This document shows positions 1 through 7,027 of a stretch of 26,886 nucleotides of DNA, piece by piece; position 1 is the first letter of the stretch, and every line of letters begins with the position of its first letter. Below the pieces are notes generated by a model. It did not search any database, was not told the DNA's origin, and was given only the letters and a program-made list of their open reading frames with translations. The position numbers and the translations under genes were made by a program. The DNA comes from Gammaproteobacteria bacterium (GTDB lineage Bacteria > Pseudomonadota > Gammaproteobacteria > Arenicellales > JAOTYS01): positions 1 through 26,886 of the forward strand of contig JAOTYS010000015.1 in assembly GCA_029861795.1 (NCBI GenBank). The letters are read 5' to 3'.

Positions 1-377
1 CAGCCTCCACAGGCACCGCTGCCGCCGACTATTTGAAATACATTATTGAAAACGAAGGTGGCATTGATACCGTCGTTGGCGAAATCGATCTCCGCGCCTT
101 TGAGGTAGTTGAGCGCGATCGGGTCTACATATAGATTGAACCGATCGCCTGTATACATGCTATCCAACGGCGCGCGCTCTTCGGCGAATGTCATGCCATA
201 GCTCATTCCACCACAGCCGCCGCCAGATACAAATATGCGCACTGCTTCCACGTCGATGTCAGTCTCTGCCATCAGTTCAGCGATTTTGCGACCGGCCGCC
301 GGAGTTACGATCAGCTCCATAGAGCCAAGTTCTGAACCAAAGGTGGCATCTGACATAGTTTCAGAGTCCTGTGCCAT
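1..377 (-). CDS. A-type iron-sulfur cluster carrier (IscA/ErpA/HesB family), 3' end missing
   Basis: The frame reads from an ATG at 377 to the left window edge (about 125 codons visible). The family receives Fe-S clusters from scaffolds and passes them to apoproteins in the cytosol. Family marks are the first-cysteine loop GGGCGGMSYGMTFAEE, the VDPIALNYLKGAEIDF strand and a C-terminal cysteine motif. That motif reads GGSGACGG, and the next codon begins TG, which fits a cysteine at the cut edge, giving C-G-G-C instead of the classical C-x-C of IscA and ErpA. An in-frame ATG at 392 adds five residues; the ATG at 377 has a GGGAAAG purine run just upstream and is preferred. The gene is divergent from yggX, another iron-related gene. 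The exact paralogue (IscA, ErpA or other) is not clear, so no symbol is given. Confidence 0.85.
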   Translation of the reverse strand, partial: MAQDSETMSDATFGSELGSMELIVTPAAGRKIAELMAETDIDVEAVRIFVSGGGCGGMSYGMTFAEERAPLDSMYTGDRFNLYVDPIALNYLKGAEIDFANDGINATFVFNNVFQIVGGSGACGG

Positions 378-439
378 GTCTATCTTTCCCATAAAGTCGT
401 TCCCATAGTGTCCACAAAACAGCCCCTAATAGTCAAGAT

Positions 440-469
440 TTGGGGATCAGCGTTGGGCTGGGATATAGT
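440..469 (+). promoter_or_regulatory. Weak candidate sigma-70 promoter for yggX
   Basis: TTGGGG at 440-445 and TATAGT at 464-469 are separated by 18 bases, in the 155-base divergent gap before yggX. The -10 box is good and the -35 box poor. It would give a leader of roughly 57 bases. Nothing else in the gap was recognised with confidence. Confidence 0.25.
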
Positions 470-532
470 TCGCTCAGATTCATCTGATAGGCGCTGTGCT
501 GTTTTTTCACAATTTGCCCCCTTTGACCCACC

Positions 533-814
533 ATGGCGAGAACTGTCTTCTGCAAAGTACTCAAGCAAGACGCCGAGGGGCTGGACAAGCCACCCTATCC
601 CGGCGAGCTGGGCGTGCGAATCTTCGAGAACGTGTCGCAGGAAGGCTGGAAATTATGGTTGGAAAGACTGGTCACAATAATCAACGAAAATCGCTTGAGC
701 ACCGCCGACCCGGAAACCATCACGCTCATCGAAGAGCATATGCGTGGCTTCTTGTTTGGCGAAGGTAACTTAGGACAACTGCCGGCGGGATTCACTGCGG
801 GGGGCAAGAAGTAG
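533..814 (+). CDS. yggX: Fe(2+)-trafficking / oxidative damage protection protein YggX
   Basis: This 93-residue protein matches the YggX family over its whole length. It begins MARTVFCKVLKQDAEGLD with the conserved Cys7, continues with the PYPGELGVRIFENVS block, the LVTIINENRL helix and the ending MRGFLFGEG. E. coli YggX is 91 residues. The family is a small cytosolic protein linked to iron trafficking and to protection of labile Fe-S clusters from oxidative damage. I see no clear Shine-Dalgarno sequence before the ATG; the start is fixed by the conserved N-terminus. The gene is divergent from an A-type Fe-S carrier and convergent with pdxJ, with only 20 bases between the stop codons. In many gammaproteobacteria yggX follows mutY; that is not the case here. 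Confidence 0.95.
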   Translation: MARTVFCKVLKQDAEGLDKPPYPGELGVRIFENVSQEGWKLWLERLVTIINENRLSTADPETITLIEEHMRGFLFGEGNLGQLPAGFTAGGKK

Positions 815-834
815 CTTAGCTAGCTTATACCTTA

Positions 835-1563
835 CTAGCCAGTTCGCGCTTGCAACATAAGGTGCTTCATTTCAGCCACGGCACGACTTAGCCCCGTGAA
901 TACGGCCCGGGCTACGATGGCGTGGCCAATGTTAAGCTCCTCGATCTCTGTCAGCGCAGCCACAGCTTGAACATTCTGATAGTTCAGACCGTGACCGGCA
1001 TTCACGGCGAGGCCTAGTTTTCCGGCATACTCAATCGCTTCTATGATTCGCATCAACTGCTGGTTTCTCTCCTCGCTCGAGTTAGCTTCGGTGTAATGGC
1101 CGGTATGAAGCTCTATCACCGGTGCACCACATTCGGCGCTGGCCTCGATTTGGTTTGAATCTGGGTCGATAAAAAGAGATACACGGATGCCACTGTCAAG
1201 TAACCTCTGACAGGCCGGTTTGATCACATCTGTGTGGGTGACAACGTCCAAACCACCCTCGGTGGTGAGTTCCTCGCGGCGCTCGGGGACTAGGCAACAA
1301 TCATGGGGACTGATTCTCGCGGCAATTCGCAACATCTCCTCGGTCGCGGCCATTTCTAGGTTTAGTCGGGTCTGTACTGTGCCACGCAGTATCTCGACGT
1401 CGCGCTCATTGATGTGACGACGGTCTTCGCGCAGGTGTACAGTGATGGCATCCGCTCCTGCCTGTTCGGCTTCATAGGCGGCCTGCACCGGGTCTGGATA
1501 GCGCGTGCCACGCATCTGGCGCAACGTGGCCACGTGATCGATATTTACCCCTAATCTGATCAT
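835..1563 (-). CDS. pdxJ: Pyridoxine 5'-phosphate synthase PdxJ
   Basis: PdxJ condenses 1-deoxyxylulose 5-phosphate with 3-amino-2-oxopropyl phosphate to make pyridoxine 5'-phosphate, the last ring-forming step of DXP-dependent vitamin B6 synthesis. The N-terminus [16 protein letters not shown] is the family signature and sets the start at the ATG at 1563, giving 242 residues (E. coli 243). An upstream TTG at 1581 would add six unconserved residues. Further marks are the [13 protein letters not shown] phosphate and substrate loop, [11 protein letters not shown], and the C-terminal VNAGHGLNY and [11 protein letters not shown] glycine-rich segments of the TIM barrel. GAGG lies only two bases before the ATG, an unusually short spacing. 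It is the last gene of the lepA-lepB-rnc-era-recO operon. The usual downstream acpS is absent; convergent yggX lies there instead. Confidence 0.97.
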   Translation of the reverse strand: MIRLGVNIDHVATLRQMRGTRYPDPVQAAYEAEQAGADAITVHLREDRRHINERDVEILRGTVQTRLNLEMAATEEMLRIAARISPHDCCLVPERREELTTEGGLDVVTHTDVIKPACQRLLDSGIRVSLFIDPDSNQIEASAECGAPVIELHTGHYTEANSSEERNQQLMRIIEAIEYAGKLGLAVNAGHGLNYQNVQAVAALTEIEELNIGHAIVARAVFTGLSRAVAEMKHLMLQARTG

Positions 1564-1592
1564 GTCCTCACATTTCCGCAACGTTTTCCATT

Positions 1593-1698
1593 ACTCCGGT
1601 TGAGTTCGTGCGCTGTTTCAAACGTTGCACGAGCCTACGACTGCTACCCCGGTTGGGTTCGTGCGCTCTCTCAAACGTTGCACCAGCCTACGGCTGTT
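1593..1698 (-). repeat. 53-bp direct tandem duplication across the recO 3' end
   Basis: Bases 1593-1645 and 1646-1698 align without gaps at an offset of 53. Over the core (1596-1645 against 1649-1698) 44 of 50 positions match. Both copies share blocks such as CAAACGTTGCAC and GTTCGTGCGCT. The second copy on the plus strand encodes the last conserved helix of RecO. Because 53 is not a multiple of three, the other copy is read in a shifted frame and supplies a premature stop. Confidence 0.9.
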
Positions 1699-2370
1699 TA
1701 ACGGTCGTCCATTCAGATGATACGATAAAATCACTCGCAGTAGCCGTTTGCTTTCAGACAAAGATCGCTGCGCAGTCAATTTGTCTCCAGCAAGCTCCAA
1801 CAATGTCGATCCGTGCACTGTCAGTTCATCGTCTGAACTCACGTGAATTGGCACAGGTCCCTGCTCTGGAACGTACTTGTAGCATCTATCGGGATCAACG
1901 GGAGCCCCATTTTCAACTTCTCGGTCCAATACCAATGCATAACCTAGCTCTTTAAGAAGGCGCTTCTCAAAGATTCGTAGCGACATCTCTGAACTACACT
2001 TACCCGCCAGACTATGCAGACCACTCTCATAGGCTTGAAACAGCTCAGGGTGTGGATCGTTTCGATGCAATAACCGCAAAATCAATTCGTTCATGTAAAA
2101 GCCGCACAATAAGGCCTCCCGCACTAGTGGTATCGCAGGGCCTACAGCCTCAGCGCCACTCAGTACCGGCAACTCACCCCGTCCCGACCAGCTCAGCAGT
2201 AGTGGTTGGAAAGGTCGTATCAGCCCACGCGAAGGTGATTTCAGTCGCCTTACACCCTTGGCAAGCAGACCAAATCGACCAAATCCTTGGGCGAAGATCT
2301 CAGCAAGCAAGCTCGATTCAGAATACGCTTGGGTACGAATCACGAACGCAGGGTGGCTTTGTACACGCAA
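1618..2370 (-). CDS. recO: DNA repair protein RecO
   Basis: RecO loads RecA onto SSB-coated single-stranded DNA together with RecR in gap repair. The N-terminal OB fold is seen in HPAFVIRTQAYSESSLLAEIF and GRFGLLAKGVRRLKS, followed by the helical domain with EALLCGFYMNELILRLL, PELFQAYE and LRIFEKRLLKELGY. The start is set at TTG 2370, one base after the era stop, because AGGAG lies seven bases upstream, inside the era 3' end. The protein is 250 residues (E. coli 242). The family's CxxC zinc motif is not obvious. The C-terminus is odd: after LNSRRLVQRLRERTNPTG the reading frame enters a second, frame-shifted copy of a 53-bp duplication and stops at 1618. Without the duplication it would run to a TGA at 1568-1570, just before pdxJ. 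Only the non-conserved tail is affected, so the protein is probably functional. Confidence 0.93.
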   Translation of the reverse strand: MRVQSHPAFVIRTQAYSESSLLAEIFAQGFGRFGLLAKGVRRLKSPSRGLIRPFQPLLLSWSGRGELPVLSGAEAVGPAIPLVREALLCGFYMNELILRLLHRNDPHPELFQAYESGLHSLAGKCSSEMSLRIFEKRLLKELGYALVLDREVENGAPVDPDRCYKYVPEQGPVPIHVSSDDELTVHGSTLLELAGDKLTAQRSLSESKRLLRVILSYHLNGRPLNSRRLVQRLRERTNPTGVAVVGSCNV

Positions 2371-2371
2371 G

Positions 2372-3277
2372 TTATGACTCCTCGCAATAACCAAGATCGC
2401 GTAACGCGGCCGGCTTGTCCGTCCAGCCGGATTGGACCTTCACCCGCAACTCGAGATGAATACGTCGATTCCAACACTGCTCTATCTCTTTGCGTGCGGC
2501 AGTGCCAATAGATTTCAAGCGACCACCATGCTGTCCGATAACCATTGCCTTTTGACCTTGTCGCTCCACCCAGATAACAGCACGTACTATAGTGATGTGA
2601 TGGTTGTCGTTTAGGTCCTCAACCTGAACCGCCGTAGCATAGGGCAGCTCTTCGCCTAACTGCCGGAACAGTTGTTCACGGACTAGCTCACCGGCCATGA
2701 AGCGCTCACTCTTATCTGTGATCTGCTCCTGGGCAAACCCGGGGATATTTACGGGCAAGTGTTCGCCGATCGTGGTCACTAAGTAATCTACATTCCAACC
2801 AGTCTTTGCCGACACCGGAATAATCGCCGCGAACTCCATTCTTTGTCGCGATATGTCGATAAGTGGTAGAAGCATATCTTTGTCTTTTAGCAGGTCCGAC
2901 TTATTGATGATCAAGATGGTAGGGCAAGACTGCCGACTTACCAATCGAAACGACTCATCATCATCTGCAACCCAGCCCTTCGCGCTGATTACCAGTGCCA
3001 GCAAATCCACTCCATGGAGACTGTTAACCGCCGAGCGATTAATGGCACGGTTGAGCGCCTTACTTTGTCGAGTATGAATTCCCGGGGTATCGACGAAAAC
3101 TATTTGACTATCGGACGTAGATTTGATTCCGATAACTCTGTGTCTAGTAGTCTGCGGACGCCGTGAAGTGATGCTAATTTTATGCCCTACAGCACGATTA
3201 AGCAGGGAGGACTTACCCACATTCGGGCGGCCGACTAAGGACACGAACCCGGTGCTGACCGAGCTAATCGTAGGCAC
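2372..3277 (-). CDS. era: Ribosome-assembly GTPase Era
   Basis: Era is an essential GTPase that binds the 3' end of 16S rRNA during 30S maturation. All G motifs are present: GRPNVGKSS (residues 16-24, P-loop), RRPQTTRHR (G2 switch), DTPG (63-66, G3), NKSD (125-128, G4) and VSAKTG (G5). The C-terminal KH RNA-binding domain carries VIGQHGGRLKSIGTAARKEI; the usual GKGG-type loop is here GQHGG. The length, 301 residues, equals E. coli Era. The start is a GTG at 3277 overlapping the end of rnc by 14 bases, which suggests translational coupling. Downstream, recO begins one base after the stop. RNase III followed by Era is a classical operon pair. Confidence 0.97.
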   Translation of the reverse strand: MPTISSVSTGFVSLVGRPNVGKSSLLNRAVGHKISITSRRPQTTRHRVIGIKSTSDSQIVFVDTPGIHTRQSKALNRAINRSAVNSLHGVDLLALVISAKGWVADDDESFRLVSRQSCPTILIINKSDLLKDKDMLLPLIDISRQRMEFAAIIPVSAKTGWNVDYLVTTIGEHLPVNIPGFAQEQITDKSERFMAGELVREQLFRQLGEELPYATAVQVEDLNDNHHITIVRAVIWVERQGQKAMVIGQHGGRLKSIGTAARKEIEQCWNRRIHLELRVKVQSGWTDKPAALRDLGYCEES

Positions 3278-3935
3278 TGCTCAGATATTCGAAGGCTTTT
3301 CCGGCGGCATCCTGTTCCGCGCCACGACGGCTTGTTCCCTCGCCCTGGAAGCGCTTCGATTCGTTTTCAATCAGACATTCTATGACGAAATGCTGACAGT
3401 GCGGCTCGCCACGGACCTCTATAATCTCATACACGGGCAAATCTAATGCATGTTTCTGAAGTAACTCTTGGAGCTTGCTTTTGGGATCCTTTTTAGCAGA
3501 TTCGGGGGACATATTTCGCAGATAGCCGGAGAACTGATGTAGCACGACACGTCGTGCAGCATCCAATCCGCCGTCTTGGTATACCGCACCGATTACGGCT
3601 TCGAAACTGTCGGCGAGAATGGAGTCTCTGTTGAATCCCCCGCTTCTTAATTCTCCACTACCGAGTTCTATACAAGAACCGAGGTCAAGTCGCCTCGCCA
3701 CTTCAGCTAACGTTTGCTTGCGAACCAGGTCGGCCCTAATTCGACTCAGCACTCCCTCGGCGGCCAGTGGAAATCTTTCATATAAGGCCTCTGCGATGAG
3801 AAAGCTAAGAATACTATCTCCCAGGAACTCGAGCCGCTCGTAATTGCGAGCGCTTTTGCTTCGATGAGTAAGTGCTAGCTGAAGTAGGTTATCGTCTTTG
3901 AAAGTGTAATTAAGTTTGGTGGTAAGCCTTTCCAC
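3264..3935 (-). CDS. rnc: Ribonuclease III
   Basis: RNase III cleaves double-stranded RNA, including the 30S rRNA precursor and many mRNA hairpins. The signature ERLEFLGDS is at residues 33-41, with the second acidic pair in ILADSFEAVIG (D109, E112), so all four metal-binding acids are present. A double-stranded RNA-binding domain follows (about 150-220): KDPKSKLQELLQKHAL through GEGTSRRGAEQDAAGKAFEYL. The length is 223 residues (E. coli 226). The start is a GTG at 3935, four bases after the DUF4845 stop, with AAGG upstream. In enterics RNase III autoregulates by cutting its own leader; no separate leader exists here because the gene is embedded in the operon. Confidence 0.97.
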   Translation of the reverse strand: MERLTTKLNYTFKDDNLLQLALTHRSKSARNYERLEFLGDSILSFLIAEALYERFPLAAEGVLSRIRADLVRKQTLAEVARRLDLGSCIELGSGELRSGGFNRDSILADSFEAVIGAVYQDGGLDAARRVVLHQFSGYLRNMSPESAKKDPKSKLQELLQKHALDLPVYEIIEVRGEPHCQHFVIECLIENESKRFQGEGTSRRGAEQDAAGKAFEYLSSAYD

Positions 3936-3939
3936 AGAT

Positions 3940-4314
3940 TCATTGCCTTAATGGCACTTCCACCTGATTGTTGAAGTCCAGTAATGCACTGACATTGTAC
4001 ACAAGAGGCACGACTCTTTCGTAATCCAATGAGACCTGCATGTGGGCCTTGGTCTTTTGAACCTTCAGTGCCTGCTTGAGGTCCACAATGTCATGGGCGA
4101 AATCAATGTACAACATATTATCCAATTTCCGAATTATTGTCGTGCGATTCCAAGTGGGGAACTCGGGTTCCTCTGCCAGAGTTTCCAAGCCCTCTTTCAG
4201 TTTCAGATTGTCAAAATAAGGGGGAGCTATCTTCATGGTGAGAAGAGCGCCAAGCGTCATCAGAATGCCAACGGCCAGCAGCCCCCACAATGATAGTCCT
4301 GATTGTGAACGCAT
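3940..4314 (-). CDS. DUF4845 family inner-membrane protein
   Basis: This 124-residue protein lies between lepB and rnc, where a DUF4845 gene is found in many non-enteric gammaproteobacteria. The function is unknown. The N-terminus MRSQSGLSLWGLLAVGILM plus following residues forms one hydrophobic segment (about 7-27). It is followed by a soluble part with the family-like PPYFDNLKLKEGLETLAEE. The N-terminus resembles a type IV pilin-like leader (short basic stretch, G-L-S-L, then a hydrophobic helix), but no processing can be claimed. The start is chosen at the ATG at 4314 because GGGAG lies six bases upstream; the longer frame from 4395 runs back into lepB. The lepB stop is 11 bases before the start. 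Confidence 0.85.
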   Translation of the reverse strand: MRSQSGLSLWGLLAVGILMTLGALLTMKIAPPYFDNLKLKEGLETLAEEPEFPTWNRTTIIRKLDNMLYIDFAHDIVDLKQALKVQKTKAHMQVSLDYERVVPLVYNVSALLDFNNQVEVPLRQ

Positions 4315-4325
4315 AGTTGTCTCCC

Positions 4326-5111
4326 TTAGTTGATGACTTTCGCGATGCGACTCCAATCTACTCCACCGCCGCTCGCGGAGTCCCAACTGAACCATATAAA
4401 AAATGCCTTACCAATAATCAAAGTCTCGGGTACAAAACCCCAATATCGACTATCATTACTGTAGTCCCTATTATCGCCCATTACAAAAAAGTGGCCCTCT
4501 GGCACGTGAAATTCCATGCGGGAGTTGGGCTTAGCCGTGTCCACTAGAATCTCATGCCCCTCGTCATCCAGTGATTCCACTAGCTGGTGGCCGACCACGT
4601 TTCGCTTCCGCCCCTCTTGGAAGGCATAGTCGCCGACCGGAGACTGCGCAATGGCCTTGCCGTTGATATATAGCTTTTTGTTCTCGTAGACGATGTGATC
4701 TCCTGGTAGCCCTACGACCCTTTTTATGAAATTTATGGATTCGTCATGTGGAAATCTGAACACCATTACGTCGCCACGGGATGGACTTGAGGTGTCAAAC
4801 ATCTTTGCATTCACTATTGGCAGACGTAAGCCATAGCTGAACTTGCTGACCAATATAAAGTCTCCAACGTGGAGACTAGGGAGCATAGATCCGGATGGGA
4901 TTCTGAAGGGCTCTACAACGAATGATCTAAGTATGAATACCAACAGAATCACAGGGAAAAAAGCTTTTGAGTATTCTACTATACGAGATTCTTTCGCAGG
5001 GCCGTCGCCTTCTGCCACTCGCGCTCTCTGTGGGGCGCCTATAAACTTATCCCACACCCAGACGAGGCCAGTGCCAAGCGAGGCAACAAACAGGAAAAGT
5101 GCGAAGTCCAT
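4326..5111 (-). CDS. lepB: Signal peptidase I
   Basis: LepB removes signal peptides from exported proteins at the periplasmic face of the inner membrane. Two N-terminal membrane segments are visible, about residues 2-20 and 50-66. The catalytic box EPFRIPSGSMLPSL has the nucleophile Ser75 and the general base Lys130 lies in FIKRVVGLPGD. The C-terminal boxes GDNRDYSNDSRYWGFVP and the following hydrophobic segment are also present. The length is 261 residues, shorter than E. coli LepB (324) and closer to lengths common outside the enterics. The start ATG shares one base with the lepA stop (TAATG), so the two genes are translationally coupled, as in the classical lepA-lepB operon. Confidence 0.97.
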   Translation of the reverse strand: MDFALFLFVASLGTGLVWVWDKFIGAPQRARVAEGDGPAKESRIVEYSKAFFPVILLVFILRSFVVEPFRIPSGSMLPSLHVGDFILVSKFSYGLRLPIVNAKMFDTSSPSRGDVMVFRFPHDESINFIKRVVGLPGDHIVYENKKLYINGKAIAQSPVGDYAFQEGRKRNVVGHQLVESLDDEGHEILVDTAKPNSRMEFHVPEGHFFVMGDNRDYSNDSRYWGFVPETLIIGKAFFIWFSWDSASGGGVDWSRIAKVIN

Positions 5112-6916
5112 TAGCTGCCCACCCGCAGGACTGCAAGAAAAGCTTCTTGGGGAATTTCAACCGATCCGATCTGTTTCATACGTTTTTTGCCTGCCTTTTG
5201 TTTCTCTAGTAGCTTTCGTTTTCGGGTCACATCTCCCCCATAGCATTTCGCTGTAACATTTTTGCGCAGCGCCTTGACTGTCTCCCGAGCGATAATGCGC
5301 GAGCCGATTGCCGCCTGAATTGCCACGTCATACATCTGTCTAGGAATCAATTCACGCATTCTTTTAACTAGTTCTCTTCCACGATATTGGCTTTGTTCTT
5401 CATGTACGAGTGCCGACAACGGATCCACTCGTTCTCCATTAATCAGCACATCAAGTTTGCACATCGGTGCTGACTGATAGCCTAAGAATTCGTAATCCAG
5501 GGAGGCGTAACCCCGGCTCACTGATTTCAATTTATCGAAAAAATCGAGAACCACCTCGTTTAAAGGCAAATGGAACTTGACCATCACCTGGCGACCGTGG
5601 AACTGCATGTTCCTTTGGATCCCCCTCTTTTCCACACACAACGACAATACCGGTCCAAGATGTGCCTGCGGTGTGAGAATTCGCGCCTCGATAATGGGCT
5701 CTCTGATGTCTTGGATTATATTCTGGGGCGGGAGCATTGCTGGGTTATCTACCGCAAGCGTCTCCCCTGACGTCGTCATGACTTCGTACACTACTGTCGG
5801 CGCAGTTGTGATCAAATCCAGATTATATTCGCGTTCCAACCGTTCCTGAACAATCTCCATATGGAGCATGCCCAGAAACCCGCAACGAAATCCGAACCCT
5901 AGCGCTTGAGAAGTCTCTGGTTCGTAGTGAAGAGACGCGTCATTGAGGCCGAGCTTACCAAGCGCGTCCCGAAACATCTCGAAATCGGCGGGTACCGTGG
6001 GGTATAAGCCGGCGAATACCCGCGGTTTGATTACACGAAATCCGGGCAACGGTTGTACGGTGGCCTGCGTCGCGCTAGCGACTGTGTCGCCAACTTTTGC
6101 GCTTTTTACATCTTTTACACCTGCAAGCATATAGCCGACGTCACCCGCTCTTAGTACTTGGCTTGGGGTACGTTTTGGCGTGAAAACTCCAACTTGTTCC
6201 GTGATGTATTCCGCCCCAGTCGCCATCATTCGAATCTTCTGCTTGATCGGGAGAGATCCATCCACCACACGTACCAATGATACTGTACCCAGGTAGTTGT
6301 CAAACCAAGAATCCATAATGAGGGCTTTAACAGGACCGTCGGGGTCCCCTTGTGGCGCAGGCAACTTCCGCACCACGGCCTCCAACAACTCCTCGACGCC
6401 CTGCCCCGTTTTAGCGCTGACTTTAATTGCATTGCTACAGTCAATTCCAATCAAGTCTTCTATCTCCATCATCACACGGTCGGGCTCGGCAGCAGGCAGA
6501 TCGATTTTGTTTAGTACAGGCAGCACCTCGAGTCCCAATTCGATGGCGGTGTAACAATTGGCGACGGTTTGCGCCTCCACGCCTTGCACTGCGTCGACAA
6601 CCAGCAGGGCTGCCTCGCAGGCGGTTAGTGATCTTGATACCTCATAAGAAAAGTCTACGTGCCCGGGGGTATCGATTAGATTTAGTTGATACTCATGACC
6701 GTCTCGAGCCCGATAGCATAGCGTCACATTTTGGGCCTTGATAGTAATGCCGCGCTCGCGTTCCAGATCCATGGAATCAAGCACTTGATCGGCCATCTCC
6801 CGAGGACTAAGCGCTCCACAAATTTGGATGAATCTGTCCGCTAACGTGGATTTGCCATGATCCACATGCGCGATGATGGCGAGGTTTCGCTTCTTGGATT
6901 GATCACGCGCTTGCAT
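5111..6916 (-). CDS. lepA: Elongation factor 4 (LepA), ribosome-associated GTPase
   Basis: LepA is an EF-G-like GTPase acting on ribosomes during translation initiation/elongation or assembly. The G motifs are AHVDHGKST (G1), [16 protein letters not shown] (G3), [15 protein letters not shown] (G4) and [14 protein letters not shown] (G5). The family C-terminal domain follows: [18 protein letters not shown] and [18 protein letters not shown]. The start is set at the ATG at 6916 because GGAG sits five bases upstream and the reading then matches other LepA proteins (600 residues, E. coli 599). An in-frame ATG at 6940 has no Shine-Dalgarno sequence. Unusually, the T-run of a strong intrinsic terminator ends only about 31 bases before this start, so no promoter can fit between the terminator and the gene. 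Confidence 0.97.
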   Translation of the reverse strand: MQARDQSKKRNLAIIAHVDHGKSTLADRFIQICGALSPREMADQVLDSMDLERERGITIKAQNVTLCYRARDGHEYQLNLIDTPGHVDFSYEVSRSLTACEAALLVVDAVQGVEAQTVANCYTAIELGLEVLPVLNKIDLPAAEPDRVMMEIEDLIGIDCSNAIKVSAKTGQGVEELLEAVVRKLPAPQGDPDGPVKALIMDSWFDNYLGTVSLVRVVDGSLPIKQKIRMMATGAEYITEQVGVFTPKRTPSQVLRAGDVGYMLAGVKDVKSAKVGDTVASATQATVQPLPGFRVIKPRVFAGLYPTVPADFEMFRDALGKLGLNDASLHYEPETSQALGFGFRCGFLGMLHMEIVQERLEREYNLDLITTAPTVVYEVMTTSGETLAVDNPAMLPPQNIIQDIREPIIEARILTPQAHLGPVLSLCVEKRGIQRNMQFHGRQVMVKFHLPLNEVVLDFFDKLKSVSRGYASLDYEFLGYQSAPMCKLDVLINGERVDPLSALVHEEQSQYRGRELVKRMRELIPRQMYDVAIQAAIGSRIIARETVKALRKNVTAKCYGGDVTRKRKLLEKQKAGKKRMKQIGSVEIPQEAFLAVLRVGS

Positions 6917-6947
6917 AATTTCTCCGTACTGGCGATTCATCTACAAC

Positions 6948-6970
6948 AAAAAAGGGCGCCGGGGCGCCCC
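6948..6970 (-). terminator. Intrinsic terminator after mucD
   Basis: On the minus strand the inverted repeat GGGCGCC / GGCGCCC (6969-6963 and 6960-6954, two-base centre, so the real loop is about four bases) is followed immediately by six T residues (6953-6948). This is a textbook Rho-independent terminator. It lies 58-80 bases after the mucD stop and inside the leader of lepA. Confidence 0.88.
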
Positions 6971-7027
6971 GTATACATACCCATATGGTCAAAACTTAAC
7001 TGATGCGACTAGGGATACAGCTGACCC

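Noticed and set aside
393..532. An IscR-like site (TTGACTATTA region near 428-440, minus strand) before the A-type carrier
   Set aside because: Only one half of the expected motif matches, and no matching -10 box is placed correctly.
815..834. A terminator between yggX and pdxJ from repeated AGCTTAGCTAGCTT-like sequence
   Set aside because: The repeats do not form a stable stem and no T-run follows.
1608..1955. A 115-residue plus-strand open frame
   Set aside because: It is antisense to recO and its start simply reads the 53-bp duplication.
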